Part shown: positions 8,396 to 16,960 of the stretch, in pieces | Position numbering within the stretch: the stretch's first letter is position 1 | How the letters are laid out: each line of letters opens with the position of its first letter | Assembly: GCA_017397765.1 (NCBI GenBank) | Contig: JAFQIB010000064.1 | Location: 1 to 48,388, forward strand | Length of the DNA stretch: 48,388 nt | Reading direction: 5' to 3' | Source: Clostridia bacterium | GTDB taxonomy: Bacteria > Bacillota > Clostridia > Christensenellales > Aristaeellaceae | Notes under the pieces: generated by a model | Told to the model about the DNA's origin: nothing | The model's input: the letters and a program-made list of their open reading frames with translations, nothing else | The model's database searches: none | Made by a program: the position numbers and the translations under genes

Positions 8396-8640
8396 TGACG
8401 CTGAAGGAGAAAGCTCCGTCCGCCGTTCCCCAGAGAGTCTGCCGTTGGTGTGAGGCAGGCGTCCGGCTGATGAAAGGCTCCCGTCTCCCGAGTCCGCAGG
8501 AGAACCCGCGATCCGCGAAATTCTGCCGGCTGCCCCCGTTACCGGGCACGCGAGGGCGCATTCCGATGCGCTGAAGCAAGGTGGTACCGCGAAGTATAAC
8601 GCTTCGCCCCTGCACATGAGGGGCGGAGCTTTTTTCTGCC
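8396..8640 (+). ncRNA. T-box riboswitch controlling proS
   Basis: The leader senses uncharged tRNA-Pro and lets transcription continue into proS when charging is low. Evidence is the T-box sequence AAGGTGGTACCGCG at 8578-8591 (antiterminator side, pairing with the tRNA acceptor end), the terminator just after it, the expected ~230-nt leader length, and the downstream proline tRNA ligase. GGAGA (8405-8409) can pair with TCTCC (8484-8488) at the base of Stem I. The likely specifier is the proline codon CCC at 8480-8482, read by position and not by a structural model. Confidence 0.92.
8601..8635 (+). terminator. Attenuator terminator of the proS T-box
   Basis: A 10-bp stem (8601-8610 with 8620-8629, one G-U pair), 9-nt loop, then six T. 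It is mutually exclusive with the antiterminator formed by the T-box sequence. Confidence 0.93.
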
Positions 8641-8676
8641 CATGCTGAATCCACACCGACAAAGGAGGACATCCCC

Positions 8677-10404
8677 ATGAAGCTGAAGAACCTCGTCTCC
8701 AAGCGCTACAAGGAAACCCCCGCCGATTGCCAGATCGCGTCCCAGGCGCTGATGATGCGCGGCGGCTACATCAAGCCCGTCGGCAACGGCATCTACACCC
8801 TCTTCCCCGTCACCAAGCGGATCACCTCCAAGATTGAGAAGATCATCCGCGAGGAAATGAACCGCATCGACGGCCAGGAGCTGCTCTTCCCCGTTGCCAT
8901 GCCCGCCTCCATCTGGCGCGAGTCCGGCCGCTATGACGCCATCGGCTCCGAGCTGCTGCGCTTCAAGGACCGCGGCGAGCAGGACATGGTGCTGGGCATG
9001 ACCCATGAGGAGGCCTCCGTGCATTTCGTGCGCGATGTGGCGGACTCCTACACCCAGTACCCCTTCATGATCTACCAGATCCAGACCAAGTTCCGCGATG
9101 AGCCCCGCTGCCGCGGCGGTCTGATCCGCGTGCGCGAGTTCACCATGAAGGACGCCTATTCCTTCCACACCTCCCAGGAGGATCTGGAGCGCTACTACCA
9201 GATCTGCTACGACGCCTACAACCGCATCTTCTTCCGCGCCGGCGTGGGCGAGGTCGTTGCCGTTGCCTCCGACAGCGGCATGATGGGCGGCAAGGTCTCC
9301 CACGAGTACATGCTGCTGACCCCCGTGGGTGAGGACACCATCGTCCTGTGCCACGACTGTGACTACCGCGCCAACATGGAAGCCGCGCCCTGCATCGTCA
9401 GCAACGAGGCCGGTGAGATCGCCGAGCTGACCAAGGTGGCAACGCCCAATGTGAAGTCCATCGAGGATCTGTGCGCCTTCCTGAACGTCCGCGCCGACCG
9501 CACCTGCAAGGCTGTCGTCTATCAGGAGAACCTGACCGACAAGCTGGTGATCGCCTTCCTGCGCGGCGATCTGGACATCAACGAGACCAAGCTGCGCAAC
9601 TACCTCAAGGCCGAGATCCACGCAGCGGAGCTGACCGCCGAGTCTCCCCTGTGCGCCGGCTTCATCGGCCCGGTGGGCATCAGCAAGGACGTGAAGGTCG
9701 TCTTCGACGCCAGCCTGAAGGGCATTGAGTCCCTGGTCTGCGGCGCCAATGAGACCGACGCCCACATGACCGGCCTGAACATCTCCCGTGACGTGGGCAA
9801 TGTGGAATATGTGGACGTGGCCAAGGCCTACGACGGCGGCATCTGCCCCGTGTGCGGCAAGCCCAGCGTCTACACCTCCCGCGGCATCGAGGTGGGCAAC
9901 ATCTTCCAGCTCGGCACCAAGTACACCGAGAGCATGGACATGACCTATGTGGATCAGGACGGCAGCCTGAAGCACCCCATCATGGGCTGCTACGGCATCG
10001 GTGTGGGCCGTCTGGCCGCCTCCGTGTGCGAAGCGCACCGCGATGATTACGGCCCCATCTGGCCCATTTCCATCGCCCCCTGGCAGGTGCATCTGTGCTC
10101 CATGCGCGCCGACAACGAGGAAGTCGCCGCCATGTCCCAGAAGATCTATGACGAGCTGACCGCCAAGGGCGTTGAGGTCATCTGGGATGACCGTCCCGTC
10201 TCCGCCGGCGTCATGTTTGCCGACGCGGACCTCTTCGGCGTGCCCGTCCGCGTGATCGTCAGCCCCAAGGGTCTCAAAAATGGCACCATTGAGATCTCCG
10301 CCCGCGACAAGTCCATGAAGGAGATCAAGCCCATCGACGAGGCTGTCGATTTCGTTTACAGCTACGTTGTGGACGAGCTGGCCAAGCTGGACTGCCGCCT
10401 GTAA
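8677..10404 (+). CDS. proS: Prolyl-tRNA synthetase (bacterial type, with editing domain)
   Basis: Class II aminoacyl-tRNA synthetase that charges tRNA-Pro. 575 residues, typical of the bacterial ProS with an inserted YbaK-like editing domain (about residues 225-385) between motifs 2 and 3. Visible: N-terminal MKLKNLVSKRYKETPAD, motif 2 region FRDEPRCRGGLIRVREFTMK, the KDAYSFH run, motif 3 region GCYGIGVGRL, and a C-terminal anticodon-binding domain with DDRPVSAGVMFADADL. The ATG at 8677 has AAAGGAGG ahead. Transcription is controlled by the T-box leader at 8396-8640. No unusual feature. Confidence 0.98.
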   Translation: MKLKNLVSKRYKETPADCQIASQALMMRGGYIKPVGNGIYTLFPVTKRITSKIEKIIREEMNRIDGQELLFPVAMPASIWRESGRYDAIGSELLRFKDRGEQDMVLGMTHEEASVHFVRDVADSYTQYPFMIYQIQTKFRDEPRCRGGLIRVREFTMKDAYSFHTSQEDLERYYQICYDAYNRIFFRAGVGEVVAVASDSGMMGGKVSHEYMLLTPVGEDTIVLCHDCDYRANMEAAPCIVSNEAGEIAELTKVATPNVKSIEDLCAFLNVRADRTCKAVVYQENLTDKLVIAFLRGDLDINETKLRNYLKAEIHAAELTAESPLCAGFIGPVGISKDVKVVFDASLKGIESLVCGANETDAHMTGLNISRDVGNVEYVDVAKAYDGGICPVCGKPSVYTSRGIEVGNIFQLGTKYTESMDMTYVDQDGSLKHPIMGCYGIGVGRLAASVCEAHRDDYGPIWPISIAPWQVHLCSMRADNEEVAAMSQKIYDELTAKGVEVIWDDRPVSAGVMFADADLFGVPVRVIVSPKGLKNGTIEISARDKSMKEIKPIDEAVDFVYSYVVDELAKLDCRL

Positions 10405-10460
10405 CCAGGGGCGCTGCCCCTGGACCCCGCCAAAGGGCTGCAAGCCCTCTGGACACCCTT
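10405..10460. repeat. Palindromic intergenic repeat after proS
   Basis: Directly after the proS stop, CCAGGGGC/GCCCCTGG (10405-10423) forms a hairpin, followed by GGGCTGCAAGCCC (10435-10447). This GGGGC...CTGGACCCCGCC pattern is a familiar dispersed repeat in GC-rich gut Clostridia (from memory, not searched). The remaining 10461-10658 holds no gene I can support. Confidence 0.55.
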
Positions 10461-10658
10461 TGCGCGATCATGGCTGCAGGCTTTTTGGAGGCTGCGCTCG
10501 CGTGGGGCTTTGGGCGGGGATGATGTTGACTTACCGCGCCCTCATGGCGCGGGCTGCATAGTCGCACATGCCGAACGGTCCTATGAAGCTGACTTTGTCT
10601 GCGGATGGAATATTCGCGGGCAATGGCTGAGGGAGTTTCTCTCCTCTACCTGATTTTG

Positions 10659-10687
10659 ACCGCTGCTCACACCGGGCAGCGGTTTTT
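10659..10687 (+). terminator. Intrinsic terminator upstream of the nitroreductase
   Basis: 8-bp stem ACCGCTGC/GCAGCGGT (10659-10666 with 10676-10683), 9-nt loop, then five T. It is far from the proS stop (255 bases) but is the first clear terminator on that strand. Confidence 0.75.
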
Positions 10688-10689
10688 GC

Positions 10690-10717
10690 TTGCATTCCTG
10701 CACAGATGTGGTATGAT
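10690..10717 (+). promoter_or_regulatory. Promoter of the nitroreductase-recO unit
   Basis: TTGCAT (-35, 10690-10695), 16-bp spacer, TATGAT (-10, 10712-10717) with an extended TGG. Confidence 0.65.
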
Positions 10718-10747
10718 AGGGATGATCCCCCCGAAGGAGGCTGCAGC

Positions 10748-11482
10748 ATGAACAACACCATTCGCGAGCTGATGGCGCGCAAGTCTGTCCGGGCATATAC
10801 GGATGAGCCCATCCCTGCCAAAGCCAAAGAGGCCATCCTCCTTGCCGCCGTGAACGCGCCCACCGCCGGCAATCAGCAGCTGTATACCATTATCGACGTG
10901 ACCGATCAGGCGCTGAAGGATGCGCTGGCTGAGAGCTGCGATCATCAGCCCTTTATTGCCACGGGCAAGCTGGTGCTTGTTTTCTGCGCGGACTGCCGCA
11001 AGTGGTACAATGCCTTCCGCGCCGCGCAGGCGGAGCCCCGGAAGCCCGGCGCAGGCGATTTGCTGCTGGCCGTTTCCGATGCGACCATCGCAGCCCAGAA
11101 TGCCGTCGTCGCCGCGGAAAGCCTGGGCATTGGCTCCTGCTACATCGGCGATATCATGGAGCAATGCGAGGTACACAGGGCGCTGCTCCATCTGCCGGAA
11201 TATGTTTTTCCCTGCTGCATGCTGGTCTTCGGCTACCCCACCAAGCAGCAGCAGGAGCGCGTCAAGCCCGCCCGTGCCGCCATGGCGCACATCGTCCACG
11301 AAAACAGCTACCGCGACATGGACGATAGGGAGCTGATGCAGCTTTTCGCGCCCAAAGCAGCAGCAAAGCCCCTGCAGGATTGGCTGCAGGCCTTTTGCGC
11401 CCGCAAATACAATTCCGGTTTTTCCCGGGAAATGAGCCGCTCCGTAGCTGAATACCTGAAGGATTTCGCCCCGGAAGCCTGA
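10748..11482 (+). CDS. Nitroreductase-family flavoprotein
   Basis: FMN-dependent NAD(P)H oxidoreductase of the nitroreductase superfamily, NfsA/Frp-like. 244 residues. Visible: the N-terminal FMN phosphate-binding RKSVRAYTDEP (residues 10-20), APTAGNQQ, and GIGSCYIGDI (about residues 131-140). The C-terminal extension (about residues 175-244) is common in the larger FMN-binding members. The physiological substrate cannot be told from sequence. The start is ATG at 10748 with AAGGAGG 7 bases ahead. recO follows 16 bases later, then two GNAT genes, so it likely leads a four-gene transcript. Confidence 0.88.
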   Translation: MNNTIRELMARKSVRAYTDEPIPAKAKEAILLAAVNAPTAGNQQLYTIIDVTDQALKDALAESCDHQPFIATGKLVLVFCADCRKWYNAFRAAQAEPRKPGAGDLLLAVSDATIAAQNAVVAAESLGIGSCYIGDIMEQCEVHRALLHLPEYVFPCCMLVFGYPTKQQQERVKPARAAMAHIVHENSYRDMDDRELMQLFAPKAAAKPLQDWLQAFCARKYNSGFSREMSRSVAEYLKDFAPEA

Positions 11483-11498
11483 TGAAAGGAGGCCGTCC

Positions 11499-12227
11499 AT
11501 GCGTCAGACAGAACGCACCGCCATCGTGCTGCGCTACGCCAACTATCGGGATAACGACCGCATGCTGACCCTGTTCAGCCCGACGCAGGGACGCATCGAG
11601 GCCCTTTCCCGCGGCTGCCGCAAGCCCCGCTCCCCCATCCTCAACGCCAGCGAAATGTTTGCGCTGGGAGACTTTGAGCTGTATCAGAAGGGCGCGCATC
11701 TCACCATCGTTTCCGCCAATCTGATCGAGACCTTCTATCCCCTGCGGCAGGATTTTGACCGGCTTGCCGTGGGCACCTATCTGCTGGGCGTGACGGAGGG
11801 CTTCATTCAGCCAGGCAGCCCGGCGCAGGAGCTGTTCATGCTGCTCCTGCACACCCTCAGCCGCCTGACCTTCACCGATCAGCCCTGGCGGCCTCTGGTG
11901 GCCGGCTTCCTGCTGCATCTGTCCGACTGCGAAGGCTTCCGACCCCGGCTGAAACACTGTGTCCACTGCGGCAAACCGCTGACGGAAACTGAATCCACCT
12001 GGTTTGACCATCAGGAGGGCGGGCTTGTCTGCCGGGACTGCCATCTGCAATCCCATACGCCGGTTTCCGCCGCCCAGGCCCATTGGATGCGCAGTATGCT
12101 CAGCGCAGGCAGCGCCGCATGGGTCGATACGCCGGACTGCACCGCCCCGTTCTCCCTGCTCCGCAAATACGTTGAATCCCGGCTGGACAGACCCGTCCGT
12201 GCCGCTGATATGCTCCCGGAGGTATAA
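11499..12227 (+). CDS. recO: DNA repair protein RecO
   Basis: Recombination mediator that works with RecR and RecF to load RecA on gapped DNA. 242 residues. The N-terminal OB-fold begins QTERTAIVLRYANYRDNDRM. A helical domain follows, then a four-Cys zinc site (CVHCG at about residues 153-157, CRDC at about 178-181). The ATG at 11499 has AAAGGAGG ahead. recO is often next to era or glyQ in Bacillota; here it is with a nitroreductase and GNAT proteins, so context adds nothing to function. Confidence 0.96.
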   Translation: MRQTERTAIVLRYANYRDNDRMLTLFSPTQGRIEALSRGCRKPRSPILNASEMFALGDFELYQKGAHLTIVSANLIETFYPLRQDFDRLAVGTYLLGVTEGFIQPGSPAQELFMLLLHTLSRLTFTDQPWRPLVAGFLLHLSDCEGFRPRLKHCVHCGKPLTETESTWFDHQEGGLVCRDCHLQSHTPVSAAQAHWMRSMLSAGSAAWVDTPDCTAPFSLLRKYVESRLDRPVRAADMLPEV

Positions 12228-12229
12228 GC

Positions 12230-12772
12230 ATGAACGTCACCATCCGCAAGCCCAAGTCCCCGCTGGACTGGCTGTCCGTCCGTTTGCTCTATCACCGCGC
12301 CTTCCCCGCCAGCGAGCGCAAGCCCTTCTCCATGATCCGCCGCATGACCCGCGCCGGCCGCACCGATCTGTGGATCGCTGAGGTGGAGGGCCATTTTGCC
12401 GGTCTGGCCGCCACCATCAATGGCCCGGAGATGATCCTCCTGGACTACCTCGCCGTGCACGAAAAGCATCGCGACCAGGGCGTAGGCGGTGCATTCCTCA
12501 AGGGGCTGCTGAATCTGTATGAGGGCAAGGGGCTCTTTGTGGAGATCGAAGATCCCAGCCGGGATGACGAAAGCGGCATCAAGGCCCGCCGCAAGGGCTT
12601 CTATCTGCGCAACGGCCTGACGGATATGGGTGTCACCGTGATGCTCTTCGGTGTCCGCATGATCCTGATGGGCCGCGGTTGCAGCCTGGACTTCGACGGG
12701 TATCGCACCTTCTACCGCACCAACTACAACGAGTGGGCGGCGCAGCACATCACCCCGCCGGAGGAGAACTGA
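12230..12772 (+). CDS. GNAT-family N-acetyltransferase
   Basis: Predicted acetyl-CoA-dependent acetyltransferase, 180 residues, substrate unknown. The acetyl-CoA-binding core is seen in YLAVHEKHRDQGVGGAFLKG (about residues 72-91; the HRDQGVGG loop is the motif A pyrophosphate loop). The start is 2 bases after the recO stop, indicating coupled expression. The next gene also encodes a GNAT-type protein but from a different subfamily. Confidence 0.88.
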   Translation: MNVTIRKPKSPLDWLSVRLLYHRAFPASERKPFSMIRRMTRAGRTDLWIAEVEGHFAGLAATINGPEMILLDYLAVHEKHRDQGVGGAFLKGLLNLYEGKGLFVEIEDPSRDDESGIKARRKGFYLRNGLTDMGVTVMLFGVRMILMGRGCSLDFDGYRTFYRTNYNEWAAQHITPPEEN

Positions 12773-12774
12773 AG

Positions 12775-13575
12775 ATGAAGCTCGATCATCAGGCGGACGC
12801 CCGCGATTTCAAGCTCCTGGATAGCGACCGCTACACCTTTTCTGTACTCAGCCGCATTCTGACCGGCCCATGCAGCGTAACGATAACGGATCACGAGCGG
12901 TTCATCCTCTGCCATTCGACCGCCCCCTATCCTGTGTGGTTTTGGACGCCGGACGATCTTTCCGAAGCAGAAAAGCAGCAGGCATGGGAAATCGCCGAAA
13001 GCGTATGCCCCATCGCCGAGGGCTTCAGCTACAACCTGAAATACGACCTGGCAGACTATTTTATTTCCAAAGCCCGCGAACAGGGACACGATCTCCACAT
13101 TACCACCAACATGTTTGCATATGATTGTCCGTAGCCCGTCGCGCCTGCCCATCCTGCTGAGGGCTGTCTCTATCGCTGTACTGCCGAAGACACAGAAGAA
13201 GCTGCCGCCATGATCCTTGCCTTCCATGAGAACGTCGGCCACACCCAGTTTGATCTGGATACCTGCCGGCAGATCGCTGCAGACCACATTGCGGAACATT
13301 TCTATTTCTGGAAGAATGCAGCAGGTGAAGCCGTTGCCTGCTGTTCCTTCCAGCCGAACGGCGATCTGGCCAGTGTGGGCTGCGTATATACCGTCCCAGC
13401 CCACCGCCGCCATCATTATGCGCAGCAGATGGTGTATGAAGTCACGCGCATCATCGCGGACAGCGGTCTCACCCCCATGCTTTACACCGACGCTGACTAT
13501 GCCGCTTCCAACGCCTGCTATGAGAAGATCGGCTACATCCTGCGCGGCAAGCTGTGTTCAATCAAAGCCAAGTGA
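12775..13575 (+). pseudogene. GNAT acetyltransferase gene interrupted by an in-frame TAG
   Basis: Two open segments, 12775-13134 (119 residues) and 13210-13575, lie in the same frame. The only barrier is the TAG at 13132-13134. Reading through gives a continuous ~266-codon protein with no indel: an N-terminal domain ending MFAYDCP, the stop, then PVAPAHPAEGCLYR and a C-terminal GNAT fold with VYTVPAHRRHHYAQQM (acetyl-CoA loop) and YEKIGYILRGK. A single C-to-T change (CAG to TAG, Gln) would explain it. Readthrough, recoding or a base-call error remain possible. The ATG at 12775 is 2 bases after the previous stop. If inactive, the loss is recent because no other damage is seen. Confidence 0.8.
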
Positions 13576-13591
13576 GCTTCCGCGCCACATC

Positions 13592-13627
13592 AAAAGCCCG
13601 CCGTGTCCTCTGACACAGCGGGCTTTT
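13592..13627. terminator. Bidirectional terminator between convergent units
   Basis: A 10-bp stem AAAAGCCCGC/GCGGGCTTTT (13592-13601 with 13618-13627) with an inner GTGTC/GACAC stem. It serves the recO unit on plus and ribF on minus. Confidence 0.93.
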
Positions 13628-13636
13628 CTGCTACAA

Positions 13637-14566
13637 TCATTCCATTTTTGCAAAGTATGCGCGGGCTTCCTCAACGTCGCAGGCGATCTGGGCCTGCAGC
13701 GCCTCCTTGCTGTCGAAACGGGTCTCCGCCCGCTGGAAGCGCAGGAAGGACAGCCGCACATGCTGGTCATAGAGATCCAGCGGCTCATCCGCTTCGATGA
13801 GCACGTGGGCTTCCACCGTCACCTGTCCCTCAGGCAGGGTGGGATGGCTGCCTACATTTACTACTGCCGGATAATACCCGCCCTCTGCGGTCTCCAGCCA
13901 GCAGTCATACACGCCGAAGGCCGGCAACGCCTTATGCCGGGGAATGCGCACATTCGCCGTGGGGAACCCCATCGTGCGGCCCAGCTGTTTGCCGTTTTCC
14001 ACCTTGCCGGACAGGGTGTAGGCCTGGCCCAGCAGGCGGTTCGCCATGGAAATATCGCCATTTTCCAGCACCTTGCGGATTCGGGTGGACGAAACCGTCT
14101 CCCCTTCCACCAGTACCTCCGGCACGATCACCGTGCGGAAGCCGTGCTTCTTGCCAAATTCCCGCAGCATCCTGCCGTTCCCGGCGCCGCCCTTGCCAAA
14201 GGTGAAGTTGAAGCCGCAGACCACCACCACCGGCGCGTAGGTCTGGACCATCTCCGCCATAAAGTCCTCGGGAGACTGATCGGCCCGGGCACGGTCAAAG
14301 GTCGTGATGCACAGCCCGTCCACCCCGAAGGACTGCATGATGCGCGCCTTTTCCGGCAGCGTATTGAGCAGCGCCGGCGCTTTTTCCGGCGCCAGCACCC
14401 GGAGGGGATGCGGCTCAAAGGACAGCACGCACAGCGGATAGACCATCTCCTGCGCCAGCTCATCGCCGCGAATGAGCAGGGCCTGATGCCCGCGGTGCAC
14501 GCCGTCAAACATGCCCAGCACCAGTACGCAGGGCGAAAGGCGCTTGGGGTCACGCAGGATTCTCAT
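13637..14566 (-). CDS. ribF: Bifunctional riboflavin kinase/FAD synthetase
   Basis: Converts riboflavin to FMN and then FAD. 309 residues. N-terminal FMN adenylyltransferase domain with GMFDGVHRGH (residues 19-28) and SSTRIR. C-terminal riboflavin kinase domain with GRTMGFPTANV (about residues 202-212). The start is ATG at 14566, right after GGAGG inside the end of truB, so the two genes overlap by 17 bases. Last gene of the rimP-to-ribF operon, ending at the terminator 13592-13627. Confidence 0.96.
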   Translation of the reverse strand: MRILRDPKRLSPCVLVLGMFDGVHRGHQALLIRGDELAQEMVYPLCVLSFEPHPLRVLAPEKAPALLNTLPEKARIMQSFGVDGLCITTFDRARADQSPEDFMAEMVQTYAPVVVVCGFNFTFGKGGAGNGRMLREFGKKHGFRTVIVPEVLVEGETVSSTRIRKVLENGDISMANRLLGQAYTLSGKVENGKQLGRTMGFPTANVRIPRHKALPAFGVYDCWLETAEGGYYPAVVNVGSHPTLPEGQVTVEAHVLIEADEPLDLYDQHVRLSFLRFQRAETRFDSKEALQAQIACDVEEARAYFAKME

Positions 14567-15482
14567 CGGCTGCCTCCTTGGAACCGGCGTTATCCGGCGG
14601 CAGCTGGCATTTCCACACCAGCATATCCCCCTGACGCTCCGCCATGCCCCAAAATTCATTGTTCAGATAAATACGGACGATCCCGCCCTGCGCCACGTCC
14701 TGTGCCGCGCAGAGCTTCTCCACCGGAAGCCGCATGCCGTTGACGACCTGCTTTTGCAGCCATCCCGGCACGTCAACGCGGCAGATATGCCCGATGGGCC
14801 AGTCCAGCGGCAGCAGGTGCTGCTGAAGCGTCCCTTCGTCCCGGTACGCCGTTGCTTCCTCCACAGTCATCGCCGTATCCAGCGTGAATACGCCGCTTTG
14901 GGCCCGGAGCAGAAAGCGCATATGCGCCGGGCAGCCGGTCAGCTTGCCCAGGTCATCGCAGATTGAGCGGATGTAGGTGCCCCGTCCGCACCGGACCGTC
15001 ATCAGCACGCCGTGGTCAGGCATCTCGCCATGCAGGGTGATGGACTCCACATGCACCTGCCGCAGGGGGACCTCCACGGTCTCGCCCCGGCGGGCCCGCT
15101 CATACATGGCAACGCCATCCTGCTTGATGGCGCTGTACATGCTGGGCCGCTGCAGGATATCGCCCTCCAGCTGCTTTACCGCAGCACAGACCGCCGCATA
15201 GTCCGGATAGTTCTCTCCCCTCGCCACCACGGCGCCGGTTGCATCCTGTGTGTCAGTGGCAAAGCCAAAGGCCGCCTCCGCCACATAGGTTTTCTCCTTG
15301 TCCACCAGGTAGTCGAACAGCCGTGCTGCCCGGCCGATCATGATGGGCAGGACACCCGCCGCCTCGGGATCAAGCGTTCCGGCATGGCCGACCCGCTTCT
15401 CCCCGGTCAGCCGTTTGACCACCGCAACCACTGCTGCGCTGGTCATGCCCGGCGGCTTGAGGATATTCAGAAAGCCGTTCAT
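14550..15482 (-). CDS. truB: tRNA pseudouridine(55) synthase
   Basis: Makes pseudouridine 55 in the T-loop of tRNAs. 310 residues. The catalytic Asp lies in the signature RVGHAGTLDPEAAGVLP (about residues 30-46). Other family features are KTYVAEAAFG, the RPSMYSAIK run and GTYIRSICDDLG. A C-terminal PUA-like region is present. The start ATG at 15482 overlaps the nrnA stop as ATGA, indicating coupled translation. Confidence 0.97.
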   Translation of the reverse strand: MNGFLNILKPPGMTSAAVVAVVKRLTGEKRVGHAGTLDPEAAGVLPIMIGRAARLFDYLVDKEKTYVAEAAFGFATDTQDATGAVVARGENYPDYAAVCAAVKQLEGDILQRPSMYSAIKQDGVAMYERARRGETVEVPLRQVHVESITLHGEMPDHGVLMTVRCGRGTYIRSICDDLGKLTGCPAHMRFLLRAQSGVFTLDTAMTVEEATAYRDEGTLQQHLLPLDWPIGHICRVDVPGWLQKQVVNGMRLPVEKLCAAQDVAQGGIVRIYLNNEFWGMAERQGDMLVWKCQLPPDNAGSKEAADENPA

Positions 15483-16462
15483 TCGGTTTTCTCCAGTTCT
15501 TTCTTCATGCATTCAACAGCCTGGCGCACCGCCTCGTCCAGTGGAAGCTGCACAGAAGCACCGGCTGCCTGCGCATGTCCGCCGCCGCCGAAATGCTGTG
15601 CCACGCCGCTCACCTGGTAGGGGTCAATGGAGCGCAGGCTCAGCTTGACCGTGCCGTCCGCCTGTTCACGTCCAAACACGGACATGCACACGCCCAGCAC
15701 ATCCAGGCCGTAATTCACAATGATATTCGCATCCTCCGGCAGCGCACCGCAGGCTTCAAAATCCTGGCTGCTCAACCTGATGGAGGTGATCCGGCCTTCA
15801 TCATGGAAGGTAAGGCTCTCCAGCGCCCTGGCCAGCAGCGCCACCTGACGCGGCGGACGCTCCCGGTAGATCCGGCGGTAGGCTTCGCCGATGGGCGCAC
15901 CGGTCTCCAGCAGATCCCCCATGACCCGGTAGGCTTCGGGGGTCGTGCTCTTGTAGGTCAGGTTGCCGGTGTCCGTGCTCAGGCCCACTGCCAGACACAG
16001 CGCCACATCCGTGGTGATCTCACAGCCCAGCCGCTGCAGCAGCTCATAAATAATCAGGCAGTTGGCCGGTGCCGTGCCATCCACACAGTTGACCATACCA
16101 TAGCGGGTGTTGGTGCCATGGTGATCCACCTGTGCAAAGACGTCTGCCTGCGCCCGCAGCGCACTGCAGCGCCCCATGCGTTTCTCATCAGAGACATCCA
16201 GGCAGAGCAGCAGATCATAGTGCTGCCCGGATGCTTCAGGCATACGGAACTCCTCTGCCCCCGGCAGGAAGCAGAGGTTATCCGGAATTTTATCCTGACA
16301 GAACAACGAAACCTGCTTATCCATCTTGATCAAACCAAGCCGCAGTGCCAGGGCGCCGCCAATGGTGTCGCCGTCAGGATTCACATGGCATACCATGGCA
16401 ATTGTCCGCGCCTCACGGAGAACCGCCAGGATGCCGTCAAGTGGTCTCATCAACCTCGTCAT
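15479..16462 (-). CDS. nrnA: DHH/DHHA1 phosphoesterase, NrnA-like oligoribonuclease
   Basis: Bifunctional nanoRNase and 3',5'-bisphosphate nucleotidase family; members also degrade pGpG, the breakdown product of c-di-GMP. 327 residues. DHH domain with CHVNPDGDTIGG (about residues 25-36), LDVSD, the eponymous VDHHGTN and STDTGNLTYKST; DHHA1 domain ending HFGGGGHAQAAGA. The start is ATG at 16462 because GGGAGG precedes it; it overlaps rbfA by 26 bases. A later in-frame ATG at 16450 is possible. The usual place of nrnA in this operon supports the call. Its possible pGpG role is of interest given the c-di-GMP genes at 39-47 kb, but that link is inference. Confidence 0.93.
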   Translation of the reverse strand: MTRLMRPLDGILAVLREARTIAMVCHVNPDGDTIGGALALRLGLIKMDKQVSLFCQDKIPDNLCFLPGAEEFRMPEASGQHYDLLLCLDVSDEKRMGRCSALRAQADVFAQVDHHGTNTRYGMVNCVDGTAPANCLIIYELLQRLGCEITTDVALCLAVGLSTDTGNLTYKSTTPEAYRVMGDLLETGAPIGEAYRRIYRERPPRQVALLARALESLTFHDEGRITSIRLSSQDFEACGALPEDANIIVNYGLDVLGVCMSVFGREQADGTVKLSLRSIDPYQVSGVAQHFGGGGHAQAAGASVQLPLDEAVRQAVECMKKELEKTE

Positions 16463-16814
16463 AGGGGGCCTCCCTCTTCTGTGCGTCCGCAAGCACCTTG
16501 GCGATATGCACGCCGTAAGCAATGTTCTCGTCGCTGACAAAGGTCAGTTCCGGGCTGTAGCGGATGATGATGTTCTGGCCCAGTTCACGCCGGATGAAGC
16601 CTGCAGCCTTTTTCAGCGCAGCCATCATACCTTCACGCTTGTCGTCCTCCAGCACAGACACGAAGATCTTTGCATGGCGCAGATCCCGCGTCACATCCGC
16701 CCGGGTAATGGAAAAGGTACCGGTGATGCGGGGATCATTCAGGTCCTCGCGGATGATGCGGTCCACCTCCCGGCGGACCTCCTCGGAGATACGGTCAATA
16801 CGGTTATAGCTCAT
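16437..16814 (-). CDS. rbfA: Ribosome-binding factor A
   Basis: Assembly factor for the 30S subunit, acting on 16S rRNA maturation. 125 residues with a KH-like fold; visible RIDRISEEVRREVDRIIRE at the N-terminus, LNDPRI, the RHAKIFVSVL strand and LTFVSDENIAYG. It follows infB after a 146-base gap and overlaps nrnA by 26 bases. Confidence 0.96.
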   Translation of the reverse strand: MSYNRIDRISEEVRREVDRIIREDLNDPRITGTFSITRADVTRDLRHAKIFVSVLEDDKREGMMAALKKAAGFIRRELGQNIIIRYSPELTFVSDENIAYGVHIAKVLADAQKREAPYDEVDETT

Positions 16815-16960
16815 TCTAACTCCTTACGAACAAGGGAAGCAGGGACAGGCTACAAGGCAGTCAGCCCGCCCCTGCCAATGATTGGTTCCGCTTTCCCCAT
16901 GGCCGCCGGCATGCCGGCAGGCGCAGGGGGGCACGGCTGCCCTTTACAGGACTGCAGCCC
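16815..16960 (-). other. Intra-operon spacer between infB and rbfA
   Basis: The largest gap in an otherwise overlapping operon. It contains the 14-bp palindrome GCCGGCATGCCGGC (16905-16918) and no T-run, so it may be an RNA processing or stability structure rather than a terminator. No small gene is supported. Confidence 0.4.

Noticed and set aside
10461-10658. Possible small gene between proS and the nitroreductase
   Set aside because: Frames here lack start signals and cross a terminator or promoter; nothing recognisable.
13210-13575. Independent small GNAT gene
   Set aside because: It is in frame with the preceding segment, begins in the middle of a GNAT domain, and has only a weak ribosome site, so it is treated as the second half of one interrupted gene.
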